Positions 1-7,718 of a DNA stretch of 64,000 nt are shown one piece after another. A program made the translations under genes and the position numbers. The notes below the pieces were generated by a model that saw nothing but the letters and a program-made list of their open reading frames with translations, was not told the DNA's origin and made no database searches. The DNA is from Flavobacteriales bacterium (GTDB lineage Bacteria; Bacteroidota; Bacteroidia; Flavobacteriales_G; Salibacteraceae): positions 1 to 64,000 of the forward strand of contig JABMOM010000028.1 in the NCBI GenBank assembly GCA_013204105.1, given 5' to 3'. Every line of letters begins with the position of its first letter. Position 1 is the stretch's first letter.

Positions 1-43
1 ACTTTTAATGTATGGGTCCTGGGTTCGAGCCCCAGCCGGGTCA
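1..43 (+). tRNA. tRNA-Lys (UUU), 3' part, cut by the window edge
   Basis: The window opens inside the anticodon arm. The loop reads CTTTTAA, with U33, anticodon TTT at 4-6 and A37, which is the usual lysine loop. It is followed by the 3' anticodon stem, a five-base variable loop, a perfect five-base-pair T stem (CTGGG/CCCAG) closing the loop TTCGAGC, and the acceptor strand CCGGGTC with discriminator A43. CCA is not encoded. The 5' half lies outside the window, so the D arm and acceptor pairing cannot be checked. Confidence 0.9.
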
Positions 44-56
44 CGAAGTGACATGA

Positions 57-83
57 AAACCTCAGCGTAAGCTGGGGTTTTTT
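57..83 (+). terminator. Rho-independent terminator after tRNA-Lys
   Basis: Stem AACCTCAGC pairs with GCTGGGGTT across a GTAA tetraloop and runs into six T residues. It lies 14 bases after the tRNA and ends its transcript. Confidence 0.8.
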
Positions 84-132
84 GCTTTTGAGCCCTGCGG
101 GAAAGCAAAGCAGCGAGAAGTGACATGAAATA

Positions 133-170
133 ATAAGCCCCGCCTTTAGAAGACGGGGCTTATCCTTTTT
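133..170 (+). terminator. Second hairpin terminator downstream of tRNA-Lys
   Basis: A perfect ten-base-pair stem (ATAAGCCCCG with CGGGGCTTAT) is followed by CCTTTTT. A 14-base sequence, GAAGTGACATGAAA, precedes both this hairpin and the previous one, so the two look like copies of one tRNA-tail unit. It could also stop minus-strand transcription arriving from around 238. Confidence 0.7.
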
Positions 171-237
171 AACTAAACCTACCCTTAAGATATATAACCT
201 ACTGTGTAGACGTGCACCTGAGGTAAAGGGTTGGTTG

Positions 238-393
238 TTAAGGGGAAATATTATTTAACCAGCTCGATGAAGCCGTTGAGTACTCTTCGTTGTCGTAGTC
301 TTTGACCTTGACTACGTAAGCATTGGTTTCCATTTGTTGCTGGGCGCAAAGAACCGCCGCGTTGAATTCCGCGTAACCGGAACCAAATTGCAA
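238..393 (-). CDS. possible small unrecognised protein, start uncertain
   Basis: I do not recognise this frame. The stretch not shadowed by smpB encodes about 51 residues that look protein-like: a segment reading GSGYAEFNAAVL, then a polar part rich in Gln, Tyr, Asp and Glu (VKVKDYDNEEY), ending SSSWLNNISP and TAA. There is no in-frame ATG outside the smpB antisense region. The start given is a TTG; an ATG about 15 bases upstream is in another frame, so the gene may be frameshifted or start at a rare codon. It is divergent from smpB and faces the tRNA hairpins. It may equally be chance coding-like sequence. Confidence 0.3.
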   Translation of the reverse strand: MQFGSGYAEFNAAVLCAQQQMETNAYVVKVKDYDNEEYSTASSSWLNNISP

Positions 394-441
394 ATACGTA
401 GCATGGAATGACCCGATTATTTTGAGAGCTTTGCAGTCGCC

Positions 442-897
442 ATGAAGGACGATATCTACATAAAGAACCGCAAAGCGAAATTTGAATTCGAACTCCTCGA
501 GGAGATGGTGGCGGGTATCGTACTTCAAGGCACCGAAATCAAAAGCATTCGCGAAGGACAAGCCAGCATCAACGAGGCCTTTTGTCAATTCATCAAGAAC
601 GAGTTGTACGTAGTGAACATGAACATCGCCGAGTACAAGTACGGAACGTATGCGAACCACGAACCCAAGCGTCAGCGCAAGCTATTGGTGCACGCAAACG
701 AGATCAAGAAGTGGAGCAAGAAAGTGAATGAAAAAGGCCTGACGATTGTTCCTACGGCGCTTTTCATCAATGAAAAAGGCTTGGCTAAGCTTAAGATTTC
801 CCTTGCGCAGGGTAAGAAACTCTATGACAAGCGAGACAACATCAAGGAAAAGGACAACAAACGCCAGTTGGATCGCCTGAAGAAGATGGGCCGCTAA
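442..897 (+). CDS. smpB: SsrA-binding protein SmpB
   Basis: SmpB binds tmRNA (SsrA) and brings it to stalled ribosomes, so that the nascent chain is tagged for proteolysis and the ribosome is released. The 151-residue length is normal for the family. Diagnostic segments are present: the N-terminal IKNRKAKFEFE, the GTEIKSIREG motif that contacts tmRNA, YKYGTYANHEPKRQRKLL, and the basic C-terminal tail (KLYDKRDNIKEKDNKRQLDR), which enters the mRNA channel. It is a single gene. GAGCTTTG a few bases before the ATG resembles the Bacteroidota -7 element, so its 5' leader may be short. The tmRNA gene itself is not visible here. Confidence 0.97.
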   Translation: MKDDIYIKNRKAKFEFELLEEMVAGIVLQGTEIKSIREGQASINEAFCQFIKNELYVVNMNIAEYKYGTYANHEPKRQRKLLVHANEIKKWSKKVNEKGLTIVPTALFINEKGLAKLKISLAQGKKLYDKRDNIKEKDNKRQLDRLKKMGR

Positions 898-901
898 GCC
901 T

Positions 902-1585
902 CTACTCGGCCATGACCGTCATCAATAAAGGTGAATCAAACACATCACCGGGACTGATCACTTGCTCTTTCATTGGAATAGCATCCCCGTAACGTTCCTT
1001 CAGTTTTTCCTGCACTGCAGGATGGCTCAAGTCCACGTCTCCAATCGTTGCCAACTCACCGATCTCCAGTCCCGTAGCCGATTTATACGCCTTCCAAGCC
1101 AGCTCCGAACAATAGATGCGCTCATCACTCCATCCGAAGGAAAAATCATACGGCAATCCATCCATTTTTTCAGCTGCTTTACGCAAGGCGGATAGTGTCT
1201 TTTCATCCAAAACCTCATCGGCATTGATCAGTCTCTTCACCACGTAGTGGTGTCCATCACCGTGTGTGATCCAGGTTTTTAAAGGAGTGTATTTTACAGG
1301 CCCAACCGCTTCATACACCATCCACTGCCCCTCTACTTTAAAAAGCATGCCCATGTGACTCCACTTAGACCCAGTGGCCAATTGAACGGCTAGACTTTGT
1401 CCAGATTTCGAAGATTGAAAGATTAAATCACCCTCACGAAAGTCAAGCGCTAGGTTATCGCCACTCGATGACTTGATGCTTTGTTGCCAAAGCCCCTGGT
1501 TTGGAATGATGCCATGCATAGCAGCTCCTCCCGAGAGGAGTACCAAGGTCACGACCGCAACGGCTAGGCTATTTTTTACGGTCAT
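902..1585 (-). CDS. YiiX/YebB-like papain-fold hydrolase (peptidase C92 family)
   Basis: This is a 227-residue exported or membrane-anchored protein with an N-terminal hydrophobic segment (about 5-25). The body matches the circularly permuted NlpC/P60-like YiiX/YebB family: GDLIF opens the domain at about 52, the predicted catalytic His lies in WSHMGM (H77), an acidic residue in YEAVGP (E92) and the nucleophile Cys in YCSEL (C159). Family members are thought to cut amide or ester bonds in peptidoglycan peptides or lipids, but the substrate is not defined here. Its ATG overlaps the stop of the upstream lipoprotein gene by four bases, implying translational coupling as last gene of a three-gene operon. 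Confidence 0.8.
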   Translation of the reverse strand: MTVKNSLAVAVVTLVLLSGGAAMHGIIPNQGLWQQSIKSSSGDNLALDFREGDLIFQSSKSGQSLAVQLATGSKWSHMGMLFKVEGQWMVYEAVGPVKYTPLKTWITHGDGHHYVVKRLINADEVLDEKTLSALRKAAEKMDGLPYDFSFGWSDERIYCSELAWKAYKSATGLEIGELATIGDVDLSHPAVQEKLKERYGDAIPMKEQVISPGDVFDSPLLMTVMAE

Positions 1586-2193
1586 TGCTTAACAAAGTGA
1601 ACGGTCAAGGAGTCTCTTTCTGCATAAAACGGATAGGAAGTTCGCGTGGAATAGCTCAACCAAAACTCCTTGTTTGACAACCTGTCGATCGAATAGACCT
1701 CGCCTTCAATAGGTCCAGAGATGGAAACAATATCAATGTTTGATCCTTGATCCGATCGTTCCCTTGTAATTTCTTCGTTCAAGAAGATGAGCTCCGATCG
1801 ATTTGGAACACCGTTGCCCCCTGTGAATTTCCACTCTCCTTTTTCAACGGTATTCAAGGTGTACGCAGTTCCTGTACTGCTCGAGTCAGCTGGGAAATTT
1901 TCACGCATTTCCGCAGTATAGCCTCCATCACCTTTGAAGGAAATGACCCATGAAAATGGACGAGCGAAGGATGTACTGTCCTCCCTTAAAAACACAAGTC
2001 CTGAATCTTTCACATAGCGAATACTGCGAATCGGACCGTAGTCAGAATACTTTTCATACTGCTCCACCTTCCAATCACCCGTCAATCGATTCTTGCGCGT
2101 ACGTAAGCTAAAAAAGGGATCCTCATCTCCTTTTTTACAAGCTGGAACGATCATTCCAAGCAGCAATATGGCAATGAGGGTCTTTCGAATCAT
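1582..2193 (-). CDS. lipocalin-like hypothetical lipoprotein
   Basis: The protein has 203 residues with a lipoprotein signal peptide ending in the lipobox VPAC (Cys19), followed by KKGDEDP. A segment LRTRKNRLTGDWKVEQYEK resembles the start of the lipocalin-like lipoproteins common in Bacteroidota, and the remainder is predicted beta-rich with repeated polar strands. It should sit on a membrane face of the envelope; no enzymatic motif is visible. It overlaps its neighbours on both sides by four bases (ATGA), between a beta-barrel gene and a papain-fold hydrolase gene, so the three products probably act together. Confidence 0.6.
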   Translation of the reverse strand: MIRKTLIAILLLGMIVPACKKGDEDPFFSLRTRKNRLTGDWKVEQYEKYSDYGPIRSIRYVKDSGLVFLREDSTSFARPFSWVISFKGDGGYTAEMRENFPADSSSTGTAYTLNTVEKGEWKFTGGNGVPNRSELIFLNEEITRERSDQGSNIDIVSISGPIEGEVYSIDRLSNKEFWLSYSTRTSYPFYAERDSLTVHFVKQ

Positions 2194-2975
2194 TGGGCAA
2201 AGAAATAGCCGAGGGTGATCTGCACCATGGGATCAAATTGGAAGTGGAGATCCGATGTGCGCGATGAACTTAGGTTCCGCAGGGTCGTATTGGTTCCAGA
2301 AACAGGCTCGATTTGGATGACCTCCTGTCGGTCGCCGCCGCTGACAATATTGGTCAACCCAAGGCCGTATTCCATTCCGACACAGAAACGCTCGGCAACG
2401 AAATAATTCATTCCCACGCTGAGCTTAGCGCCCACCGAAAAGCCTCCATCTTCAGTGATGGTTCTGGTCACCCGAGAAGTTCCGGTGGTGTCGGTTGTAT
2501 TGGTCACGCTGCCGATCTTCATTCCACCTACGATTCCAAACTCCCCATCTAAGGCGATGTATGGATCAAGTCTTCGGCTTCCTTTAAAGTGATATTCTAC
2601 GCCCGGACGAAAGGCAACATTTGATCGGCTGGCTGTAGAGTCGAATTCTACCAGGTCCTTGCCCACGCTGTCCGTTGTTGTCACATTGAATCGAAAAATT
2701 TGAGGCGAAAACCCTATTCGATACGTCCAACGATCGCTTTGTGCGTAGCGGATTAGTATTGAGTTGTTGTTCAACAAATCCGTCCTTGGGACGAGCTGTA
2801 TGTTGCTGATCAAACCCATCACATTCACCGTAACCCCCCAATCTTTTGCATTAGGAAGCAGGCTGGGCTTGGTTTCTTCTACCGCTACAGCAGTTGGTTC
2901 GGGCAGACTCTCCTGCGCACGAATACTCAAAAAGCTAGCAAGCATGATAAGGCCTAGTAGGAAGCTTTGTTTCAT
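2190..2975 (-). CDS. outer-membrane beta-barrel protein
   Basis: The 261-residue product starts with a clear signal peptide (MKQSFLLGLIMLASFLSIRAQ). An in-frame ATG 12 codons upstream would spoil that signal, so I use the internal Met. The mature part alternates polar and hydrophobic residues in strands, with tyrosine- and glycine-rich turns (RPGVEYHFKG, VGMEYGLGL), and ends with an aromatic residue near the C terminus (LGYFFAQ), as in small barrels of the OmpW/OprF-like class. The exact role is unknown. It is the first gene of a run with the lipoprotein and the C92 hydrolase, so all three probably share one mRNA. Confidence 0.7.
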   Translation of the reverse strand: MKQSFLLGLIMLASFLSIRAQESLPEPTAVAVEETKPSLLPNAKDWGVTVNVMGLISNIQLVPRTDLLNNNSILIRYAQSDRWTYRIGFSPQIFRFNVTTTDSVGKDLVEFDSTASRSNVAFRPGVEYHFKGSRRLDPYIALDGEFGIVGGMKIGSVTNTTDTTGTSRVTRTITEDGGFSVGAKLSVGMNYFVAERFCVGMEYGLGLTNIVSGGDRQEVIQIEPVSGTNTTLRNLSSSRTSDLHFQFDPMVQITLGYFFAQ

Positions 2976-3020
2976 GGTTTGAAAATAATGGAAGTTGAAC
3001 GAATGCGTCAAGATTTTATT

Positions 3021-3677
3021 TCAATCCGCATTATCCGTGCGCTCCAGCATTGGAACGAATTGAAAATCCCCGTGTTCTTCCGTAACGTATTCCGTCTCGC
3101 TGACTTTATCGATGGTCAGCATGTGTTGCACACCGTTCACCTCACCCACAGGAATAACCATGCGCCCACCCACCTTGAGTTGTTCCTTGAGCGCGTCCGG
3201 AATCTTTGGCGCACCACAGGTGACCAAAATCTTATCGAAAGGCGCAAAGGCGGTTTTCCCGGCATATCCGTCACCGTAGAAGCAACGAGCGGGAATGCGC
3301 ATCTCCTCAAGTAAGTCCCGGCTTTTGAGATGAAGAGCGTGCTGTCGTTCGATGGTAAACACCTTCATGCCCAACTTGGACAAGACGGCCGTTTGGTATC
3401 CACTGCCTGTTCCAATCTCCAATACCTTTTCACGCTTCTTTGGATTGAGCAGAGATGTCTGAAATGCGACAGTAAAGGGTTGAGAAATGGTCTGACCCGA
3501 GCCTATTGGAAAGGCTTTGTCTTCATATGCCAAGTGAAGAAAGGCGGTGTCGAAGAAAAAAAGGTGTCGAGGAATTTCATTGATCACATCCAGAACCATC
3601 TGATTATCAATCCCTTTGACGCGTAAAACTTCAATGAGTTTTTTGCGCATCCCCTTATGTTTCAACGTGTCCTGCAT
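3021..3677 (-). CDS. pcm: protein-L-isoaspartate O-methyltransferase
   Basis: This SAM-dependent enzyme methylates isoaspartyl residues in aged proteins so that they revert to aspartate. The 218 residues fit the family size. Visible motifs are the substrate segment GQTISQPFTVA, the SAM-binding motif VLEIGTGSGYQTAVLS, the acidic motif II region (FTIER), GDGYAG, and the post-motif FDKILVTCGAP. The frame stays open for another 80 codons upstream, but that part is antisense to the divergent oxidoreductase gene and has no family similarity, so I place the start at the Met of MQDTLKHKGMRKKL. Confidence 0.93.
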   Translation of the reverse strand: MQDTLKHKGMRKKLIEVLRVKGIDNQMVLDVINEIPRHLFFFDTAFLHLAYEDKAFPIGSGQTISQPFTVAFQTSLLNPKKREKVLEIGTGSGYQTAVLSKLGMKVFTIERQHALHLKSRDLLEEMRIPARCFYGDGYAGKTAFAPFDKILVTCGAPKIPDALKEQLKVGGRMVIPVGEVNGVQHMLTIDKVSETEYVTEEHGDFQFVPMLERTDNAD

Positions 3678-3774
3678 ACTGGGTTCGAAAATATCTATTT
3701 CGACAATGGGATGTTCAACGAATGTTCCCTTGTTTATCGACAACTGCTTATTTGAAAAGACCTTTGTTCGAGCA

Positions 3775-4770
3775 ATGAAGAAGATCAAACTTGGCATACT
3801 AGGAACAGGGCACTTAGGAAACATCCATATCAAGCTATCGCTAGAATTAAGCGATGCCTTTGAGGTAATCGGTTTCTTCGATCCAGATCCAGAGAAGACC
3901 GCCAAGGCTTTGGACACCTATGGATTGAAAGCCTACGACAGCATGGAGGCCTTGATCGATGCCTCAGAGGCGGTCAGCATCGTCACTCCAACCCTCTCCC
4001 ATTTCGAGTGTGCGATGTACGCCTTGAAAAACGGCAAGCACGTCTTCATCGAAAAGCCGGTTACCAATACTACGGAGGAAGCCAAGAAATTGGTAGACCT
4101 GGCACACGAGGCCAAAGTAAAGGTGCAAGTGGGGCACATCGAACGCTTCAATCCGGCTTTCGTTGCGGTGAAAGAACAGTTTGATCATGTCATGTTCGTG
4201 GAGACCCATCGCTTGGCAGAATTCAATCCAAGAGGTACGGATGTTTCAGTAGTACTGGACCTAATGATCCACGACATCGACATCGTTTTGAGTGTGGTCA
4301 AGGCCAATCTCCGAAAGACGAGTGCGAGTGGGGTTGCCGTAATCTCTGATACACCAGACATCTGTAATGCCCGCCTCGAATTCGACAACGGATGCGTTGC
4401 TAACCTCACCGCAAGCCGTATCTCGCTTAAGAACATGCGTAAATCCCGATTCTTTCAGAAGAACGCGTACATCAGCGTGGATTTTCTAGAGAAGAAATCA
4501 CAAGTGGTAAAATTGCAGGACGTTGACGACAGCAATCCGTTCGCGATGGTAATCGACCCTCAGAATGGAAAGGAAGCAAAGCAATTGCTGTTTGACAATC
4601 CCGATGTGGCACCGAGCAATGCCTTGAAAGAAGAACTGCGAAGCTTTGCCGAAAGCATTCATAACGACACCAAGCCCCAAGTAACGATCGAGGACGGATA
4701 CCAAGCCATCCATGTTGCTCACCAAATACTTGAGCAATTGAACTTTACGAATTCTATTTTCGCAGCTTAA
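3775..4770 (+). CDS. Gfo/Idh/MocA family NAD(P)-dependent oxidoreductase
   Basis: The product has 331 residues with an N-terminal Rossmann fold (LGILGTGHLGNIH; D at the end of beta 2 in FFDPDPEK) and the family signature HVFIEKPVTNT around residue 90, whose Lys is in the active site. The C-terminal alpha/beta domain contains GHIERFNPAF and the conserved LMIHDIDIV. Such enzymes oxidise or reduce sugars, often nucleotide sugars, and this subgroup in Bacteroidota is commonly near envelope-polysaccharide genes. A sugar transferase gene lies two genes downstream, in keeping with that role. The exact substrate is not determinable. The ATG chosen gives the canonical N terminus; upstream codons overlap the divergent pcm gene. 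Confidence 0.88.
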   Translation: MKKIKLGILGTGHLGNIHIKLSLELSDAFEVIGFFDPDPEKTAKALDTYGLKAYDSMEALIDASEAVSIVTPTLSHFECAMYALKNGKHVFIEKPVTNTTEEAKKLVDLAHEAKVKVQVGHIERFNPAFVAVKEQFDHVMFVETHRLAEFNPRGTDVSVVLDLMIHDIDIVLSVVKANLRKTSASGVAVISDTPDICNARLEFDNGCVANLTASRISLKNMRKSRFFQKNAYISVDFLEKKSQVVKLQDVDDSNPFAMVIDPQNGKEAKQLLFDNPDVAPSNALKEELRSFAESIHNDTKPQVTIEDGYQAIHVAHQILEQLNFTNSIFAA

Positions 4771-4789
4771 TTAAAACCCAAGGAAATAT

Positions 4790-4805
4790 CGAGGCTATAG
4801 CCTCG
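4790..4805. promoter_or_regulatory. perfect 16-base palindrome between two genes
   Basis: CGAGGCTATAGCCTCG is its own reverse complement and sits in the 53-base gap between the oxidoreductase and the lipoprotein gene. It has no loop and only TTT after it, so it is a poor terminator. It could be an operator for a dimeric repressor or an mRNA-processing hairpin. Confidence 0.35.
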
Positions 4806-4823
4806 TTTAACTCCTCTACTGAC

Positions 4824-5732
4824 TTGATTTTGCTGCAAGGGAATCGATATGTGATGTTGGTCGCGCTCCTCGCTTTGATAGCGGTGAGTTCCTGTGACCT
4901 GGTGGATCGTGATGAACCGAGTCCTGCGTGGATCACCATCGACAGCATGGCCATGGTCGACAATCCGAACGTTGATGAAGGCGCATTATCACAGGACATT
5001 TCAGACGCATGGGTGTTCATTGACGATGAATTGATTGGCATTTTCGAACTCCCTGCAGATATTCCTGTCCTCGATGAAGGAAAGCACAAACTCCTTGTAG
5101 GACCTGGTATCAAGGTCTCTACTGTGTCTACCCTCCGCGACAACTACTTGTTTTACAATGCGCATCAACAGGATGTAACGCTCACTCCAGGTGAGAAGGT
5201 CAGCATCACTCCTACCATCTCCTACCGTGACGAAGGAAACAACTTCAAGTACATCGTAGTAGAGGAATTCGAGGATGCTTTCATCGAACTCAATCCGAAC
5301 GATAACACGGACGCTGAGATCAAGAGAACTACCGATGGGGAATACGTGAAGTACGGCTTCGGCGCAGGGCTCATCGAAATCACAGACACCACGAAAGCTG
5401 CGTGGATAAGAACGTCCGAAGACTTTGTACTGCCTCAATTGGGCAAGATCGTCTACCTAGAAGTAGACTACTACACTCAATATGAGCTGGTCGTTGGAAT
5501 TCACATCAATCAGAATGTATTGGCCGATCAAAATGTCAATTACTTGGTATTAAAAGCCTCTCAAAGCGAAGAGGTAGAGTGGAAAAAAGCTTACGTTGCT
5601 TTGACTTCTGTACTTTCTGAACCAGCAGATATGGAGTCTGTATATCTGTACTTCTTACCCGATATTCAGTCCAGCAACAGGGAAAGTGGCATCGTGTTGT
5701 TGGATAACATTAAGATCTTGTACCAGCAGTGA
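4824..5732 (+). CDS. hypothetical lipoprotein with PEGA-like N-terminal region
   Basis: The product has up to 302 residues. The start is a TTG giving the basic stretch MILLQGNRYV, then a hydrophobic core and the lipobox AVSSC; a GTG (4851) or ATG (4854) would give a shorter signal. Residues about 55-110 (DAWVFIDDELIGIFELPADIPVL, DEGKHKLLVGPGIK) resemble a small beta domain of the PEGA or carboxypeptidase-regulatory type, and the rest is beta-rich with many Asp, Glu and Thr. It is likely exposed in the periplasm or on the cell surface. Its stop overlaps the GTG start of the sugar transferase gene, so the two are translationally coupled. No function assigned. Confidence 0.65.
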   Translation: MILLQGNRYVMLVALLALIAVSSCDLVDRDEPSPAWITIDSMAMVDNPNVDEGALSQDISDAWVFIDDELIGIFELPADIPVLDEGKHKLLVGPGIKVSTVSTLRDNYLFYNAHQQDVTLTPGEKVSITPTISYRDEGNNFKYIVVEEFEDAFIELNPNDNTDAEIKRTTDGEYVKYGFGAGLIEITDTTKAAWIRTSEDFVLPQLGKIVYLEVDYYTQYELVVGIHINQNVLADQNVNYLVLKASQSEEVEWKKAYVALTSVLSEPADMESVYLYFLPDIQSSNRESGIVLLDNIKILYQQ

Positions 5733-7144
5733 ACCGTAAACTACAAATACTCAAGTATGTACTCAGCGATAGCATCGCTGCCGCACTGGCGTATTTTGCG
5801 GTATTCACCTTCCGAAAGACATTGATCGAGACCAAGGTGTTCGGGGACAATGTGTTGGTTATTTACGATCAAAAGTTCTTTCTGAGCCTCAGCATCATTG
5901 TAGCCTTTTGGCTTGCATTATACGTTATAACGGGAGTGTACCGCAGCATCTACCGCAGGTCCCGTTTAAAGGAATTCACACAGACCTTTACATTGAGCTT
6001 GCTGGGGAACATCTTTCTCTTCTTTTCCATCCTACTCGACGACTTTATCGACTCTTACAAGAGTTACTATTTATCGTTCTCCATCCTGTTTGGCACGCAT
6101 TTCATACTTACAGCCTTTGGCCGATTGATGCTCTCAACCATTACAGCAAACCGAATACATGGTCGAAAGATCGGATTCAACACCTTGATTATTGGAAGCA
6201 ACGAGAACGCATTGAATCTCTATCGTGACCTTGAGTCACAACGCAAGTCCTCCGGGTTCTTCATCAAAGGGTTTGTACACATCAATGGTGGAAAGAACCA
6301 CGCCCTCGACGGCCAATTGACCCACCTCGGTCATTTTAGAGACATTGAGCAGATTGTTGATAGTCAAGCAATTGAAGACGTAATCATTGCATTGGAGACA
6401 AGCGAGCACGATAAAATTGGGCATATCTTAAATGTGCTGGACGGGACATCGATCAACATCAAGATCATCCCAAAAATGTACGACATCCTAAGCGGACAGG
6501 TCAAAATGTCTTCCATCTTAGGAGCTCCGCTGATTGACATCAATCAAGAGATCATGCCCGTTTGGCAGCAATCCGTCAAACGCATATTAGATGTGGTTGT
6601 TTCCACCTTTTGCCTGATACTGCTGCTGCCGTTGTTCTTGCTCATTGCCATTCTTGTCAAGACGGGATCAAAAGGCAGCGTAATCTATTCCCATCACCGG
6701 GTTGGACTCAATGGCAAAGCCTTTCGCATCTATAAGTTCCGCTCGATGTTCGAGAATGCCGAACAGGATGGGCCAGCCCTGTCCAGTGAGAACGATAGCC
6801 GTATTACGCCGATCGGAAAATTCCTTCGCCGGACGCGCATGGATGAGCTCCCTCAGTTTTACAACGTCCTGATCGCCGACATGAGTTTGGTAGGTCCTCG
6901 ACCGGAGCGCCAGTTCTTCATAGACCAAATTGTAGAGTGGGCACCCCACTACAAGCACCTTCACAAGGTACGTCCGGGCATAACGAGCTGGGGTCAGGTC
7001 AAGTACGGTTATGCCGAAAACGTCGATGAAATGGTAGAACGACTCAAATTTGACGTTCTCTACATCGAGAACATGTCGCTCATGGTAGACTTCAAGATCC
7101 TCATCCATACCGTGCTGATCGTCTTGCAAGGACGCGGCAAGTAA
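5729..7144 (+). CDS. polyprenyl-phosphate hexose-1-phosphate transferase (exopolysaccharide initiation)
   Basis: This 471-residue membrane protein belongs to the WbaP/WcaJ-type undecaprenyl-phosphate glucose/galactose phosphotransferases. It has about four N-terminal membrane helices, a central CoA-binding-like Rossmann segment (TLIIGSNENALNLYRDLE), a further hydrophobic segment (VVSTFCLILLLPLFLLIAI), and the catalytic sugar-transferase domain with KFRSMFENAEQDGP, RRTRMDELPQFYNVL and DMSLVGPRPE. It loads the first sugar phosphate onto the lipid carrier for a capsule, exopolysaccharide or O-antigen. It starts at GTG inside the stop of the upstream lipoprotein gene. No glycosyltransferase cluster follows in this window, so the downstream pathway must be encoded elsewhere. 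Confidence 0.92.
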   Translation: MNRKLQILKYVLSDSIAAALAYFAVFTFRKTLIETKVFGDNVLVIYDQKFFLSLSIIVAFWLALYVITGVYRSIYRRSRLKEFTQTFTLSLLGNIFLFFSILLDDFIDSYKSYYLSFSILFGTHFILTAFGRLMLSTITANRIHGRKIGFNTLIIGSNENALNLYRDLESQRKSSGFFIKGFVHINGGKNHALDGQLTHLGHFRDIEQIVDSQAIEDVIIALETSEHDKIGHILNVLDGTSINIKIIPKMYDILSGQVKMSSILGAPLIDINQEIMPVWQQSVKRILDVVVSTFCLILLLPLFLLIAILVKTGSKGSVIYSHHRVGLNGKAFRIYKFRSMFENAEQDGPALSSENDSRITPIGKFLRRTRMDELPQFYNVLIADMSLVGPRPERQFFIDQIVEWAPHYKHLHKVRPGITSWGQVKYGYAENVDEMVERLKFDVLYIENMSLMVDFKILIHTVLIVLQGRGK

Positions 7145-7229
7145 GCTTCCTCCCTCCCTTCTTTATCGAATAGCTCAGCTTTCAGCAAGAAATCAGTGAG
7201 GCCATTTCATTGCCACTGATGCCATAAAA

Positions 7230-7262
7230 AAAAGCCCATCGTCCTGAGACAAAGGGCCTTTT
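7230..7262. terminator. bidirectional hairpin between convergent genes
   Basis: AAAAGCCC pairs with GGGCCTTTT around an inner GTC-CTGA-GAC hairpin, with A residues on the left and T residues on the right. It can end transcription of the sugar transferase gene from the left and of the siaC gene from the right. Confidence 0.6.
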
Positions 7263-7305
7263 CAATTTCTATGGATCTAGAAAAAAAAGAAGTAGTAAGC
7301 GTGGC

Positions 7306-7686
7306 TTACATTTCTTCCATTTCGATCATCTTGAAAGGAATGTTGATGATGGCCTGGTAGTCTTCACCAGCCTCAAGCATGTCCTCGTCATCTTCTTCAT
7401 AATGCCAATTGATTGCGATATTGGTCTTTCCATTTACAGACTCCAGTTTCTTGAAAACATCGAGGATGCACTTCGAAGAGCTCGTATTGAAATACTCGAG
7501 CTGAATGTTCACTACGGTATCAGATTTTGCACTGTCACCATACGAACCGATCCAATCCACAAGTGGCTTGTAGAATTCTACGGCGTTCTCAGGAATCGAG
7601 CGTCCTTTGATCTCAAGCACACCAGATTCGGCATCGAAATTTACTGTTGGCGTTTTAGGTGTTCCTTCAATTTTAATTGGATCCAT
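7306..7686 (-). CDS. siaC: SiaC family regulatory phosphoprotein (DUF1987)
   Basis: The product is a 126-residue cytosolic protein with the DUF1987 pattern: IEGTPKTPTVNFDAESGVLEIKGRSIPENAVEFY and LEYFNTSSSKCILDVFKKLE. In Pseudomonas aeruginosa SiaC is phosphorylated by the kinase SiaB and dephosphorylated by SiaA, and unphosphorylated SiaC activates the diguanylate cyclase SiaD. The phospho-acceptor there is a Thr in this NTSS segment; here it is T68. The fold is like anti-sigma-factor antagonists. It follows siaB by 32 bases. SiaA and SiaD are not nearby, so the output partner is unknown. The tail ends in acidic residues (KMIEMEEM). Confidence 0.88.
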   Translation of the reverse strand: MDPIKIEGTPKTPTVNFDAESGVLEIKGRSIPENAVEFYKPLVDWIGSYGDSAKSDTVVNIQLEYFNTSSSKCILDVFKKLESVNGKTNIAINWHYEEDDEDMLEAGEDYQAIINIPFKMIEMEEM

Positions 7687-7718
7687 CTTGATTCTTTATT
7701 TAGGGATTACGGTTTAAT

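Noticed and set aside
3678-3917. N-terminal extension of pcm
   Set aside because: The extension is antisense to the divergent oxidoreductase gene and lacks similarity to the methyltransferase family.
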